Source: JBCDHN01 sp964351855 (GTDB lineage: Bacteria; Verrucomicrobiota; Verrucomicrobiia; Verrucomicrobiales; DEV007). From it: a stretch of DNA of 64,000 bases. Positions 28,104 through 37,456 of this stretch are shown here, one piece after another. The position numbers and the translations under genes were made by a program. Positions within the stretch are counted from its first letter, which is position 1; each line of letters starts with the position of its first letter. The notes under the pieces were generated by a model. It worked only from the letters and a program-made list of their open reading frames with translations, made no database searches and was not told where the DNA came from. The stretch is from the NCBI GenBank assembly GCA_964351855.1, contig CAYGQD010000008.1:1-64000 (forward strand), given 5' to 3'.

Positions 28104-29138
28104 TCAAGAAAGTCGGCAACGGTCCAGTAAATCGTCGAGAAAATGCGTAATCTGCTCCAAGGCACTGGTGTGCTCATTGCCAGAAAGAACGATGAGGTGT
28201 TGGCGAGCCTCAACCAAAAGACCCTTCGCCGTTCTCACGGCATTTTCCAGCGCTCCCTCATAGTCCGCAATATTGGCCAGCGCCGAGATATCGAAAGGCT
28301 CTTTCTGCACAAGAAGGCGAGAAAGCTTTTCCCGCTGCTTGTCCGTGGCATCGGCCAGAAGATTGAGAATCGGCAGCGTCAACTTCCCTTTTTCGAGATC
28401 GGTCCGGAGCGTTTTCCCGACGGCTTCTTCATCACCGATGAGATCGAGACAGTCATCGTAAACCTGATAGGCGACCCCGAGTTTCCGACCGTAACTGGCC
28501 AAGTTCTCGCAAACTGACGCGCTCGCCCCATTGACGCGGGCACCCAACTCGGTGGCGACCTCAAACAAGGCTGCCGTCTTCATCTCGATGATCCGGAAGT
28601 AATCCGGCTTGCTCAGTTTGAGGTCAAATCTCCGTTGGGTCTGGAGAATTTCGCCTTGGCAGACAAGGGATGCGGCTCGAGCAATTTTCCGAGCGATCTC
28701 CGAGTCGTCAAATTCAGTCGCCAGCATGAGGGAATGGGCAAATAGACTGTCACCCAACAATACACTGAGCCCGTTTCCCCACTTCGCACTCGCCGTCAAC
28801 AGATCGCGGCGCTTCTCGGCCCCATCGATAATATCGTCATGAACCAGAGTCGCGATGTGAATCAGCTCTAGGATCGATCCCAATCGCGTGTGGTCGGAAT
28901 GAGCCCCGCCCGTCGCACCGCCCGCCAACATGACCAAAGCGGGTCGGATGCGCTTACCGCTGGCACCGCACACGTAGGAAACATAACCCTCCACCCCTGG
29001 ATCGAAGGCACGAACCTGATCTTCAAGGTGAGCTTCGACTTTGGCAATGTCAGCTCGGATCAGGTGAAACGGAAAGTCGCGTTGTTTGGTTGGCATAACG
29101 GCGGGTTCGCAAGTGGATTCTGTTAATTGGTTACGCAT
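28104..29138 (-). CDS. Long-chain polyprenyl diphosphate synthase
   Basis: This 344-residue trans-prenyltransferase extends allylic diphosphates with isopentenyl diphosphate to make a quinone side chain or other long isoprenoid. The first Asp-rich motif is HDDIIDGAEKRR (residues 100-111) and the second is YDDCLDLIGDEE; GKRIRPALVML and LGDSLFAHS are also typical. The small residues before the first motif suggest a long product (inference). The ATG at 29138 gives a 14-residue extension relative to the ATG at 29096; either is possible. It heads the minus-strand unit with radC and lpxA. Confidence 0.88.
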   Translation of the reverse strand: MRNQLTESTCEPAVMPTKQRDFPFHLIRADIAKVEAHLEDQVRAFDPGVEGYVSYVCGASGKRIRPALVMLAGGATGGAHSDHTRLGSILELIHIATLVHDDIIDGAEKRRDLLTASAKWGNGLSVLLGDSLFAHSLMLATEFDDSEIARKIARAASLVCQGEILQTQRRFDLKLSKPDYFRIIEMKTAALFEVATELGARVNGASASVCENLASYGRKLGVAYQVYDDCLDLIGDEEAVGKTLRTDLEKGKLTLPILNLLADATDKQREKLSRLLVQKEPFDISALANIADYEGALENAVRTAKGLLVEARQHLIVLSGNEHTSALEQITHFLDDLLDRCRLS

Positions 29139-29182
29139 GGCAATGCCAGCAGGATCTTCGGGATTGTCAACTTTCGCTAGCG

Positions 29183-29710
29183 GTGGCAGAGTCCGACTTC
29201 ATCGTGGAAGAACTGTCTGAAAATCAAGCCGAGGATTTGTGGTCAAAGGCGGTCAATTGCCAGGAGGGCGAGAAGAGCCTAGCTTGGCACGAACTTCTCG
29301 TTCGCCAACCGGCGGTTTACGAATATATCGTCGATCGCTCTGAAAACCGTTTTGAGCCAGAAATCGCGGAACTCATGGAGCAGACAGCGGCCACGGTATG
29401 GCGACTTTTCCACAGTGCTGATGATCATCTGGAGAAAGTGGATTCCTGGGCGATCCAAGATCTGGAGCGCTCCAATGCACCGATTCTTCAGCTCTTGAGT
29501 GATGAATCCAGCCTCGATGTCGATTTCGAAGCTCGGTTCGATCTTTTAATGGAGCATTCCAGCGATTTGCCCCAGCGCCATCTCTATCGGTTGACCTTCG
29601 AGCATCTGGAGGACGCCCATCGAGACCGGAACCCGGAATTGGACGATTTCAGCTTTGCGCTCCTCCTCTTTTATCTCCGAGTCGTGATTGATAGTCTGGA
29701 TCAAGCCTGA
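29183..29710 (+). CDS. Hypothetical acidic cytoplasmic protein
   Basis: A 175-residue, mostly alpha-helical acidic protein without signal peptide, membrane segment or recognised motif. It starts with GTG at 29183, 44 bases from the divergent prenyl synthase gene. The frame is clean and codon use resembles its neighbours, so I accept it as a gene. I do not recognise its family. From 29711 to 29951 (241 bases) I see no convincing gene; the exporter frame extends upstream through it, without an N-terminus that looks conserved. Confidence 0.55.
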   Translation: MAESDFIVEELSENQAEDLWSKAVNCQEGEKSLAWHELLVRQPAVYEYIVDRSENRFEPEIAELMEQTAATVWRLFHSADDHLEKVDSWAIQDLERSNAPILQLLSDESSLDVDFEARFDLLMEHSSDLPQRHLYRLTFEHLEDAHRDRNPELDDFSFALLLFYLRVVIDSLDQA

Positions 29711-29951
29711 TTGCCGGGGCATCGATTCCCCGACCAAGACAGCATATCATCGTGTCTTCGCCAACCAAATTCTGAAGTCCGGTTTCCGGCCCAGCTTCCG
29801 AAAACGCGAGGGCGTCGAATTTCTCCGGACAACTCGGAAAGAATTGGCCAACGACCGCGTGTTGAGCATTGCTGACTATGGAGTCCATTCGCCCACCCTG
29901 CGTCTACGCAGCCAAAGCCTGGATTTTTCCGTAGAAGCCAGAAACACCAGC

Positions 29952-31409
29952 ATGAGTTCAACCCAACCAGCTACTATCAAAACGTCCGCGAAGCGCTTGT
30001 TCAAATGGGGACTTCCCCTTGCCATCATCGTGGTGGGTGGATTTCTCTTTTGGGACTCGAAACGGGAAGGACCCGGAGGACGAGATTTAGGAATCGTTCT
30101 TACTGCCCCGGTGGAAATCGGGACGTTCGTCCAAGAAATCGTCGAGAGCGGCGAGGTCGAAAGCTCCAGTAATGTCGAGATCCGTTGTGAAGTGGACACG
30201 GGATCCGGGGGAATCGCGATTCTCGAGATCGTCCCGGAAGGACTTTATGTCGAAGAAGGTGATTTCCTGATTCGACTGGACGATGCCGAGCGCCAGGAGC
30301 GCCTTGTCCTCCGCCAAATCGAGGTCAACGGCAGTCGGGCATCTCTCGCTCAGGCCAAGGCCGACCTCCAGCGGGCGAAACTCGAACTGGAAGAATACAA
30401 ATCGGGAACGTTCCGCGAACAGGAAGAGCAAATGGAGAGTGAGGAGTTTGTTGCAAAAGAGAATCTCCGTCGGGCTCAAGAATATCTCCGCTACAGCCAA
30501 AGTCTGGCTGAGAAAGGCTATGTGTCTGAGGTCCAACTGGAAGCAGATCGGTTTGCGGTCGAAAAAGCGACCAAAGAACTCGACGTCGCTCGGACCAAAC
30601 TCGAGGTTCTTCGGACCTTCACTCGGGAAAAGATGATGACGCAGATGGCGGCGGCTGTCGAAACGACCACCGCCAAACTCGCCTCTGCCGAGCGTGCCTA
30701 CGCAATCGATCTCGAGCAAATGCAGGAAGAAGAGGAGCAGATTAAGCGCTGCGTCATCTATGCCCCGACAGCAGGCCAAGTCGTCTATGCCAACAAAACC
30801 ACTTCCAATGGTGAACCCTTGATCGAAGAGGGGAAATCCGTCATTGAGCGCCAACAGATCATCCGCCTTCCCGATCCAAAGCGGATGCAGGTGCAGGCCG
30901 AAGTGAACGAAGCGCGAATCGATCTGATCAAAGAAGGGATGCCGGTTGCGATTCGGGTGGACGCATTGCCTGGCGTTGATCTCGAGGGTGAACTCATGAA
31001 GGTGACTGAGTATCCCCTACCCCGGAAGAATTCCTACGTCGCTCACATCAAAAACTACGGCGCGACGATTTTCATCAAGGAACCGCCAGAGGGCCTACGC
31101 CCCGGGATGACGGCTGAAGTCGCGATCCTGGTCCAGGCACGCGAAGACGCGACCAAAGTGCCCGTTCCTGCCGTTTTCGAGCGCGAATCTCGCTACTTCT
31201 GCCTTGTGAGTCAGGAAGACGAACCGTTGGCTGCCAGGGAAATCGAAATCGGCGCTTCGAACGAGAAGTACGTTTTGGTCGAGGCAGGTTTGCAGCCCAA
31301 CGAGAACGTGGTTCTCAGCCCGGATACCTTCCTCGAAGAAATTGAACTCCCCGATCCGGCGGAATTGGTAGCCCGCAAGGCAGCGGCGAAGCAGTTGGCC
31401 GCGAAGTGA
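29952..31409 (+). CDS. HlyD/MacA-like periplasmic adaptor of an ABC exporter
   Basis: The 485-residue protein is a membrane-fusion (periplasmic adaptor) subunit. It has an N-terminal membrane anchor (about residues 14-33, WGLPLAIIVVGGFLFW), a lipoyl-like half (VEIGTFVQEIVESGEVES), a long coiled-coil hairpin (residues 110-235), the second half-motif (CVIYAPTAGQVVYANKT) and a beta-barrel ending near GLRPGMTAEVAIL. I start at the ATG at 29952, which leads directly into the anchor. The permease gene follows with a TGATG overlap, so the two are translationally coupled. No outer membrane factor is encoded nearby. Confidence 0.87.
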   Translation: MSSTQPATIKTSAKRLFKWGLPLAIIVVGGFLFWDSKREGPGGRDLGIVLTAPVEIGTFVQEIVESGEVESSSNVEIRCEVDTGSGGIAILEIVPEGLYVEEGDFLIRLDDAERQERLVLRQIEVNGSRASLAQAKADLQRAKLELEEYKSGTFREQEEQMESEEFVAKENLRRAQEYLRYSQSLAEKGYVSEVQLEADRFAVEKATKELDVARTKLEVLRTFTREKMMTQMAAAVETTTAKLASAERAYAIDLEQMQEEEEQIKRCVIYAPTAGQVVYANKTTSNGEPLIEEGKSVIERQQIIRLPDPKRMQVQAEVNEARIDLIKEGMPVAIRVDALPGVDLEGELMKVTEYPLPRKNSYVAHIKNYGATIFIKEPPEGLRPGMTAEVAILVQAREDATKVPVPAVFERESRYFCLVSQEDEPLAAREIEIGASNEKYVLVEAGLQPNENVVLSPDTFLEEIELPDPAELVARKAAAKQLAAK

Positions 31410-33532
31410 TGGTTGCCTCAACCGGCTCTGACGAGGCTTCACCGGCCCCTTCCTCGGACCGACCCGATGCGGTTCGAATCCATAATCTCCGCAAAGACTA
31501 CCTCGTCGGAGGAGAAGCCCTTCACGTCCTCAAAGGCATCGATCTCGTCGTTCCTGAAGGAGACTATGTTGCGATCATGGGCCCGTCCGGTTCAGGAAAG
31601 AGCACGCTTCTCAATCTTCTGGGATGCCTGGATCAGGCTACCAGTGGCGATTTCCTCCTCGGTGGGGAAGAGGTTTCGACCTTGGATGATGATCGATTGG
31701 CGGCGATTCGCGCCAACAACATCGGCTTCGTCTTTCAGAGCTATAATCTCGTCACCACCCTCACGGTCGAAGAGAACATCCAGGCACCGCTTTTCTACGC
31801 CGGTCATATCACGGATGAGGATCGCCTGCGAAGCTTGAGCTTGGCGGAAAAAGTCGGGCTCGGAGACCGGCTGGATCATCGCCCGGCCCAGCTTTCCGGA
31901 GGACAGCAGCAACGCGCCGGCATTGCGCGCAGCCTGATCAATAATCCTCGTTTCATTCTGGCCGATGAAGCGACGGGAAACCTGGATTCCGTGACCACGG
32001 AAGAAATTCTTGATCTGCTGGATGAACTCAACGCAGAAGGAAAGACCATTATTATGGTTACGCACGAGCCTGAGGTAGCGGACCGCGCCCGCAGGATCAT
32101 CCGTCTTAAAGACGGAGTCATCCAAAGCGATGAACGTCTCCGGGCGATCGAAGCAGATCCCCAACCGGAAGAAGCCCACGAAGCCCCGCAGCTAGGCTTC
32201 CGTGACCGAGTTCAAACCGTGGTGAAGCAGTTTGCCCGCCCTTGGTTGCTGGGTGTGAAGAGCCTTTACCTCCATCCCATGAGGTCGCTCCTCACCGTCC
32301 TGGGAATCTTTATTGGGGTTGCTTCGGTCATTTGGCTTCTTGCTATTGGGGAAGGAATCAGCGCGAAAGCCCAGGAAGAAATCGCCAAACTGGGAGCAAC
32401 CAACATCATCGTTAGCTCCGTTCAGCCTCCCCGAGATCCCAAGAACCCCTACAATCGCCTCTACGGAGTCACAAAATCCGAGTTTGAAGGATTGGTAGAA
32501 ACGATTCCAACGATTGAACGCGCCATCCCCTATCGCTACTTCAGCCGAGCCCACTACCAGTTTTCAGGGCGAACGGAATCGGCCCCGATCAAAGGAATCA
32601 CCAGCGATTACCTGAAGTTCCACCACATGGAATTGGTGCGGGGCCACTTCATTTCCGCAACCGACTACTCCCAGGAAACGAAAGTTGTCGTCTTGGGAGC
32701 TTACCTGGCAAAAAACCTCTTTCCTTACGAGGAACCGATCGGGAAATCCGTTCAAATCACCACCTACGATCTGTCCGATTTCTACCGGGTCATTGGCGTC
32801 GCCAAACCGGCTGGTCTGACCGAAGAAGAACTGGAGGGAGAGGTAGACGCGAACATGGCCTTCATACCACTTTCGACCTACTGGCGGAACGTTTACGATT
32901 TCTACTCACGATCAGATACCGGGGAGCCGACCATCAGTTCCGTCACATTCCAAATCAGTGATCAAGATTCCGTTCGTCAAACTGCGGATATCATTCGGCA
33001 GCGACTCGATGCCCTGCATGAAAAGGACGATTTTGATGTCCTGGTCCCTTTGGATTTGATGGAGCGAGCACAGAGCAGCCGTATCATGTTCATCGCCATG
33101 CTGGGGATGGTGGCGGCCATTTCGCTCATTGTGGGCGGCATCGGGATCATGAACATCATGCTGGCGACGGTGACGGAACGAACCCGCGAGATCGGGATTC
33201 GGCGAGCGCTCGGAGCCAAACAAAAGGACATCACACGCCAGTTTCTCGTCGAAACGATCGTTCTCTCGGTCGTCGGAGGGATCGTTGGTATCATCGCGGG
33301 ATTCCTCGCAAAGCCCGCGATCGTGGGAGCGCGTGCCTTCATTCAGTCCAGCGCCCCCAGCTTGATGGAAGCAGCCCCGGAATCGATCCAAACCATGGTT
33401 CCGATCATCGTCCCGTGGTCGATTCCGCTTGCCTTCGGCATCTCCGTTCTGGTTGGAGTCGTGTTTGGACTCTACCCGGCGAATCGCGCAGCGGCGATGA
33501 ACCCGATCGAAGCGCTGCGCCACGTGAACTGA
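31409..33532 (+). CDS. MacB-like ABC transporter, fused ATPase and permease
   Basis: This 707-residue protein fuses an ABC ATPase to a MacB-type permease. The ATPase has Walker A GPSGSGKST (residues 58-66), signature LSGGQQQRAGIARSL and Walker B FILADEATGNLDS. After a linker come one membrane helix near residue 300, a periplasmic MacB core domain (about 310-560) and three FtsX helices (from MLGMVAAISLIVGGIGIMN). The start codon overlaps the adaptor stop (TGATG); a GTG three bases earlier is an alternative. With the adaptor it should export a peptide, toxin or lipoprotein-like substrate (family knowledge); the substrate is unknown. Confidence 0.92.
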   Translation: MVASTGSDEASPAPSSDRPDAVRIHNLRKDYLVGGEALHVLKGIDLVVPEGDYVAIMGPSGSGKSTLLNLLGCLDQATSGDFLLGGEEVSTLDDDRLAAIRANNIGFVFQSYNLVTTLTVEENIQAPLFYAGHITDEDRLRSLSLAEKVGLGDRLDHRPAQLSGGQQQRAGIARSLINNPRFILADEATGNLDSVTTEEILDLLDELNAEGKTIIMVTHEPEVADRARRIIRLKDGVIQSDERLRAIEADPQPEEAHEAPQLGFRDRVQTVVKQFARPWLLGVKSLYLHPMRSLLTVLGIFIGVASVIWLLAIGEGISAKAQEEIAKLGATNIIVSSVQPPRDPKNPYNRLYGVTKSEFEGLVETIPTIERAIPYRYFSRAHYQFSGRTESAPIKGITSDYLKFHHMELVRGHFISATDYSQETKVVVLGAYLAKNLFPYEEPIGKSVQITTYDLSDFYRVIGVAKPAGLTEEELEGEVDANMAFIPLSTYWRNVYDFYSRSDTGEPTISSVTFQISDQDSVRQTADIIRQRLDALHEKDDFDVLVPLDLMERAQSSRIMFIAMLGMVAAISLIVGGIGIMNIMLATVTERTREIGIRRALGAKQKDITRQFLVETIVLSVVGGIVGIIAGFLAKPAIVGARAFIQSSAPSLMEAAPESIQTMVPIIVPWSIPLAFGISVLVGVVFGLYPANRAAAMNPIEALRHVN

Positions 33533-33584
33533 TTCCGTTCCCCCACGTTTTAGCGTTCTGTTAGGAGAAAACTTGGCTCAAGGC

Positions 33585-33612
33585 TTGCAGCCGGAGTCAA
33601 TCCTGCTAACCT
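33585..33612 (+). promoter_or_regulatory. Possible promoter for the Minf_1886-family gene
   Basis: TTGCAG (33585-33590) and TAACCT (33607-33612) lie 16 bases apart in the 113-base gap after the MacB-like gene, leaving a leader of about 27 bases. This is a consensus match only. Confidence 0.3.
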
Positions 33613-33645
33613 CGCGATTTAACTCGGCACGCTTTCCATTCCCCT

Positions 33646-34116
33646 ATGTACAAAATCGGTTTCGACGACTCCATCGACATCATTCTCAAGCGTGATCCCC
33701 GCTTTCATCGTGATGCTTACCTCTTCCTGCGTGAATCGCTGGATCTCGCCGTGAAAAGCGAAGGAAAAGAACGCAATCTGGAAGCCGGGCGTCATGTCCG
33801 TGGGCCTCAGTTGCTGGATGGATTTCGCCTCCTGGCGATCGAAAGTTTCGGCCCCATGGCTCCTACGGTTTTGGAAGAATGGGGAATTACCCAAACCAGC
33901 GACATTGGTGACATGGTCTTCAACTTGATTGAAGAAGGCAGTTTGTCCCGGACCACGGATGACTCTCCGGAGGATTTCGCTGACATTTTTGATTTTCACG
34001 ACGCCTTTGTCGTTCCTTATCTACCGGTCAACCAGGACCCCAAGTCCAAGCGATCCGTGTATCCCAATCCGGAAGGTGGAGCCCTTTTCTCCAACCAGAG
34101 CGACGGTCAAGAATAA
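33646..34116 (+). CDS. Minf_1886 family protein
   Basis: The 156-residue protein matches the Minf_1886 family, a set of uncharacterised proteins limited largely to Planctomycetes and Verrucomicrobia. The recognisable parts are ILKRDPRFHRDAYLFLRESLD near the start, HVRGPQLLDGFRLLAIESFGPMA in the middle and the GDMVFNLIEEG segment. It is soluble and has no catalytic motif. The M16 peptidase gene starts 5 bases after its stop, suggesting one transcript. It is useful as a taxonomic marker for the PVC group; its function is unknown. Confidence 0.85.
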   Translation: MYKIGFDDSIDIILKRDPRFHRDAYLFLRESLDLAVKSEGKERNLEAGRHVRGPQLLDGFRLLAIESFGPMAPTVLEEWGITQTSDIGDMVFNLIEEGSLSRTTDDSPEDFADIFDFHDAFVVPYLPVNQDPKSKRSVYPNPEGGALFSNQSDGQE

Positions 34117-34120
34117 CCTT

Positions 34121-36664
34121 ATGGCGAAACGAACCCTTGAGCTTCCGGCCCACGACCCTCATCAAGGCGAACTCCCCAACGGGCTCCAGTATTTAATCAA
34201 GGAAGACAGCCGGGCCCCCATCGTTAGTCTCCAGGTCTGGGTTCGGGTCGGCAGCATCCACGAAAACGAGTGGCTCGGGGCGGGATTATCCCACCTCCTT
34301 GAGCACATGCTGTTCAACGGAACGGAGAAGCGCGGCCCACGCCAAATTTCTGAAGACGTCCAGTCTGCGGGTGCCTACATCAACGCTTACACCTCCTTCG
34401 AGCGAACCGTCTACTGGATCGAAACCCCTCCCGAGGAAACGCAGACGTGCCTGGAAATTCTGGGCGATATGGTGCTGAGCTCCACCCTGCCGGAGGAAGA
34501 GTTTATCAAGGAGTTGGACGTGATTCGCCGCGAAATGGCCATGGGCGATGACAATCCGGGCTCGGTTGTGAGCAAACTGATGTTTTCAACGGCGTTTCAA
34601 TCTCACCCGGTCCGCCATCCGGTGATTGGACATCGCGAGGTTTTCGATCAGGTGACGCATGAGGATTTGGTCAAGTTCTACAAGCATCACTACGTCCCCA
34701 ATAACCTGTTCCTGGTCATCTCCGGGCCGGTGGAGGTGAAGGCGATGACGAAAGAAATCACCAAGGTTTTTGGTTCGACGCCCCGCGCACCGCTCGCGCC
34801 AGTGATCTTACCACCAGAGCCTCGCCAGCAGGGCCGCCGCGTCCGCCATGCGGAAGGAAGCACCCAGCATACTCAATTGCGCCTGATTTGGCAGGGTCCT
34901 CGCGTGACCGATCCGGATACCGGCCCGTTGGATCTGTTCTCCAGCATTTTGGGAAGCGGTCGCAGCTCCCGCCTCTATCGGAAACTCCGTGAGGAGATGG
35001 GCCTGGTTTACACGGTCGCCTCGTTTGTTTATTCCATGAATGACACCGGCCTCTTCGTCATCGGTGCCGAGGTCGATGTGGACAAGCGCGACGATGCGGA
35101 AGCCGCTATCTTGGAGACGTTGACAGAAATCCTGGAAGAAGGCATCACCGAAGCAGAATTGAGCAAAGCGCTGAAAATGGCGCTCGGCGAAGCCCTTGAT
35201 GCCCTGACCACCACTCGGGGAATCGCCAGCGACATTGGCTCGAGCTGGATTCTGACCGGAAACGCCGAGTTTACCCAGGATTACATTCGCAATCTCCAGC
35301 GGACCACAGTCGAAACCATCAATCAAGTGGCGCGGAAATGGGTCCAGCCCGATCATTTGACGGTGGTTTCCCTCAATCCGGAAGGGAGTCTGGCGAAACG
35401 GAAAAAACGCCGCGTTCGGAAGTCGGATGGGGAAACGGAACGGATCGTTCTTGAGAACGGATTGACCTTGTTGGTCTGCCCGGATCGCCGACTACCCCTC
35501 GTCACCTCACACATCGCCCTGCGGGGTGGATTGCTGGCTGAACCGAGGGATCGCCCCGGCATGACGCGACTTTTCGCCAAGCTTCTGACCCGCGACACCG
35601 AATCTCGTCCTGCTGCGGTGGTGGCCGAAACCATTGAAAGCGCTGGAGGAGAATTCACCGGCTTTTCCGGCTTCAACAGCTTTGGACTCAGCGCGGAACT
35701 GATGGCACCCGATTGGAAACTAGGGTTGGACGTCCTCGGCAAAGCACTGACCGAGCCGACCTTTCTCAGTGAAACCGTCAATCGCGAACGCGAGGTGCAG
35801 ATCGCCGGAATCAAATCCGAACTGGATCGTCCGATGACGATCGCCGCCAAGCGCATGCGCGAAGCCCTGTTCGCAGGCCATGCCTACGAAACGCCACTTT
35901 CGGGAACAGAAGAAAGCGTACAAGCCATCACCCTTGAAGAACTCACCCGGTTTCACGCTGAGAACGTTCTCGCGAAGAACGGTGTGCTGGCCGTTTACGG
36001 TGATATCGAGACCAACCAAGTCCGTGATTCCGTCGAAGATCTGTTGAGTCAGCTTCCCTCCGGGGAACGCCGTTTTACCGAGGTCGAACCCGTTCCGACC
36101 TTTGCAAAGACCGAGCGGATTGATGATACCGCTCAGGAGAAACAGCAGACCATCGTTATCATCGCCTACCCCACCGCCGGGATTTTTTCCGATGATCTGC
36201 TCACGTTGGAGCTGATCGATGACGCTTGTAGCGACATGAGTTCTCGCCTCTATCGCAAAATTCGCGAAGAACTAGGAGCCGCTTACATGGTGGGAACCAG
36301 CCGCGTCCTCGGGTTTGCTGGCGGCTGCTTCTATTTCTACACCGCTACCTCTCCGGAGCAGGCAGATGCAGTGGAAGCCGGTCTCTACCACGAAATCACC
36401 CACCTTGCGAAACACGGGATCGATCCTGAAGAATTAGCCAGGGCGAAACGCTCCTGGCAAGGCAGCCATAAAAACCGGCTCCAGAGCCTGGCTAGCTGCG
36501 CCCGGACTCACGCCATGGATGAGCTCTACAACTTTGGCTGGGACCAATCCTCGAAAACGCCCAAGATGATGGACCAGATCAATGATGCTCAAGTGAAAGA
36601 CGTCGCTGAGCGCCACTTTCTGGACCAGCCGCATGTGATTGTCCGCCTCGGGCCAGAGGATTGA
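34121..36664 (+). CDS. M16 family zinc peptidase (two-repeat form)
   Basis: An 847-residue protein containing two M16 halves. The first has the inverted zinc motif HLLEH (His58 to His62) in SHLLEHMLFNGTEKR, and RREMAMGDDNPGS contains a likely third ligand and acidic residues. The second half (from about residue 440) lacks HxxEH, as usual for the chamber-forming inactive repeat. YRKLREEMGLVYTV and YRKIREELGAAYMVG are the matching R/Y motifs of each half. I start at the ATG at 34121, since the upstream frame overlaps the preceding gene; without a signal peptide the enzyme is predicted cytosolic, although many relatives are periplasmic. Confidence 0.9.
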   Translation: MAKRTLELPAHDPHQGELPNGLQYLIKEDSRAPIVSLQVWVRVGSIHENEWLGAGLSHLLEHMLFNGTEKRGPRQISEDVQSAGAYINAYTSFERTVYWIETPPEETQTCLEILGDMVLSSTLPEEEFIKELDVIRREMAMGDDNPGSVVSKLMFSTAFQSHPVRHPVIGHREVFDQVTHEDLVKFYKHHYVPNNLFLVISGPVEVKAMTKEITKVFGSTPRAPLAPVILPPEPRQQGRRVRHAEGSTQHTQLRLIWQGPRVTDPDTGPLDLFSSILGSGRSSRLYRKLREEMGLVYTVASFVYSMNDTGLFVIGAEVDVDKRDDAEAAILETLTEILEEGITEAELSKALKMALGEALDALTTTRGIASDIGSSWILTGNAEFTQDYIRNLQRTTVETINQVARKWVQPDHLTVVSLNPEGSLAKRKKRRVRKSDGETERIVLENGLTLLVCPDRRLPLVTSHIALRGGLLAEPRDRPGMTRLFAKLLTRDTESRPAAVVAETIESAGGEFTGFSGFNSFGLSAELMAPDWKLGLDVLGKALTEPTFLSETVNREREVQIAGIKSELDRPMTIAAKRMREALFAGHAYETPLSGTEESVQAITLEELTRFHAENVLAKNGVLAVYGDIETNQVRDSVEDLLSQLPSGERRFTEVEPVPTFAKTERIDDTAQEKQQTIVIIAYPTAGIFSDDLLTLELIDDACSDMSSRLYRKIREELGAAYMVGTSRVLGFAGGCFYFYTATSPEQADAVEAGLYHEITHLAKHGIDPEELARAKRSWQGSHKNRLQSLASCARTHAMDELYNFGWDQSSKTPKMMDQINDAQVKDVAERHFLDQPHVIVRLGPED

Positions 36665-36698
36665 AAGGACTCGCTCTAATCTCACGTAGTTGAGGCGA

Positions 36699-37361
36699 AT
36701 GAAGTTCCTTCTGCGACATGGGTTGAAGATCGGAATCGGTGGCATCTTCGCCATCGCGGTCCTCATTTTCACGGCTCATCAGACCGTTGAAACCGCCGCG
36801 AAAGGCCGACTTCATGATCGGATCGAGGACGTGCCACGCCGAAAGGCCGCCCTTGTCCTCGGTTGCGCGAAACAGCTCACCAACGGTAATCGGAACACCT
36901 TCTTCAGTTACCGGATAAGCGCCGCTGCGGAACTCTACCGGAACGGAAAATGCCAGTTCCTCATTGTCAGTGGAGACAATAGCCGCAAATCCTACGATGA
37001 ACCGACCGACATGCGAGACGCGCTCATCGCATTGGGAGTGCCTCCAGATCGCATCTATCGGGACTACGCGGGATTTAGCACCCTCGAATCCATCGTCCGC
37101 GCCAAGGAGATTTTCGGCCAGGACGACTTCATTGTGATTTCTCAATCGTTTCATGCCAAACGGGGGCTCTTTATTGCCGGAAAACGGGATTGCCCCAATT
37201 CGATTGGTTTCATCGCCCGGCAGGTCACCTCTCGGCGCGCCTTGAAAACGCGGCTTCGCGAATATCTTGCGCGAGTCAAAACGGTTCTGGATATTTTTGT
37301 GCTGAAGACTGAGCCTCGTTTTCTCGGGGAAAAGGTCGTTTTGGGCGGGCCCGTGACCTGA
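36699..37361 (+). CDS. SanA/YdcF-like (DUF218) membrane-anchored protein
   Basis: This 220-residue protein has an N-terminal membrane helix (about residues 8-26) and a DUF218 domain: AALVLGCAKQLTNG, YRISAAAELYRNGKCQFLIVSGDN and an STLESIVRAKEIFG segment, then VISQSFHAKRGLFIA. This is the E. coli SanA form, linked to envelope barrier function; the biochemical activity is unknown. I use the ATG at 36699, which has GAGG 6 bases upstream; a TTG at 36690 is in frame. It follows the M16 gene by 34 bases. Confidence 0.85.
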   Translation: MKFLLRHGLKIGIGGIFAIAVLIFTAHQTVETAAKGRLHDRIEDVPRRKAALVLGCAKQLTNGNRNTFFSYRISAAAELYRNGKCQFLIVSGDNSRKSYDEPTDMRDALIALGVPPDRIYRDYAGFSTLESIVRAKEIFGQDDFIVISQSFHAKRGLFIAGKRDCPNSIGFIARQVTSRRALKTRLREYLARVKTVLDIFVLKTEPRFLGEKVVLGGPVT

Positions 37362-37456
37362 TCGAAAATCGGATGCTTTTTCGAAAGTATTTTTTCAGGG
37401 ATGAAAGAGCTCGGAACGGGCCATCGTGCTTAATGGTTATAAAGCCCTTACGCCCT

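Noticed and set aside
29688..29951. 88-codon extension upstream of the HlyD-like adaptor
   Set aside because: It has no anchor or conserved text and would put a 90-residue polar stretch before the membrane helix; the ATG at 29952 is a better start.
32912..33523. 203-codon - strand frame over the MacB permease end
   Set aside because: Antisense to the FtsX helices; hydrophilic shadow of a membrane domain, not a separate gene.
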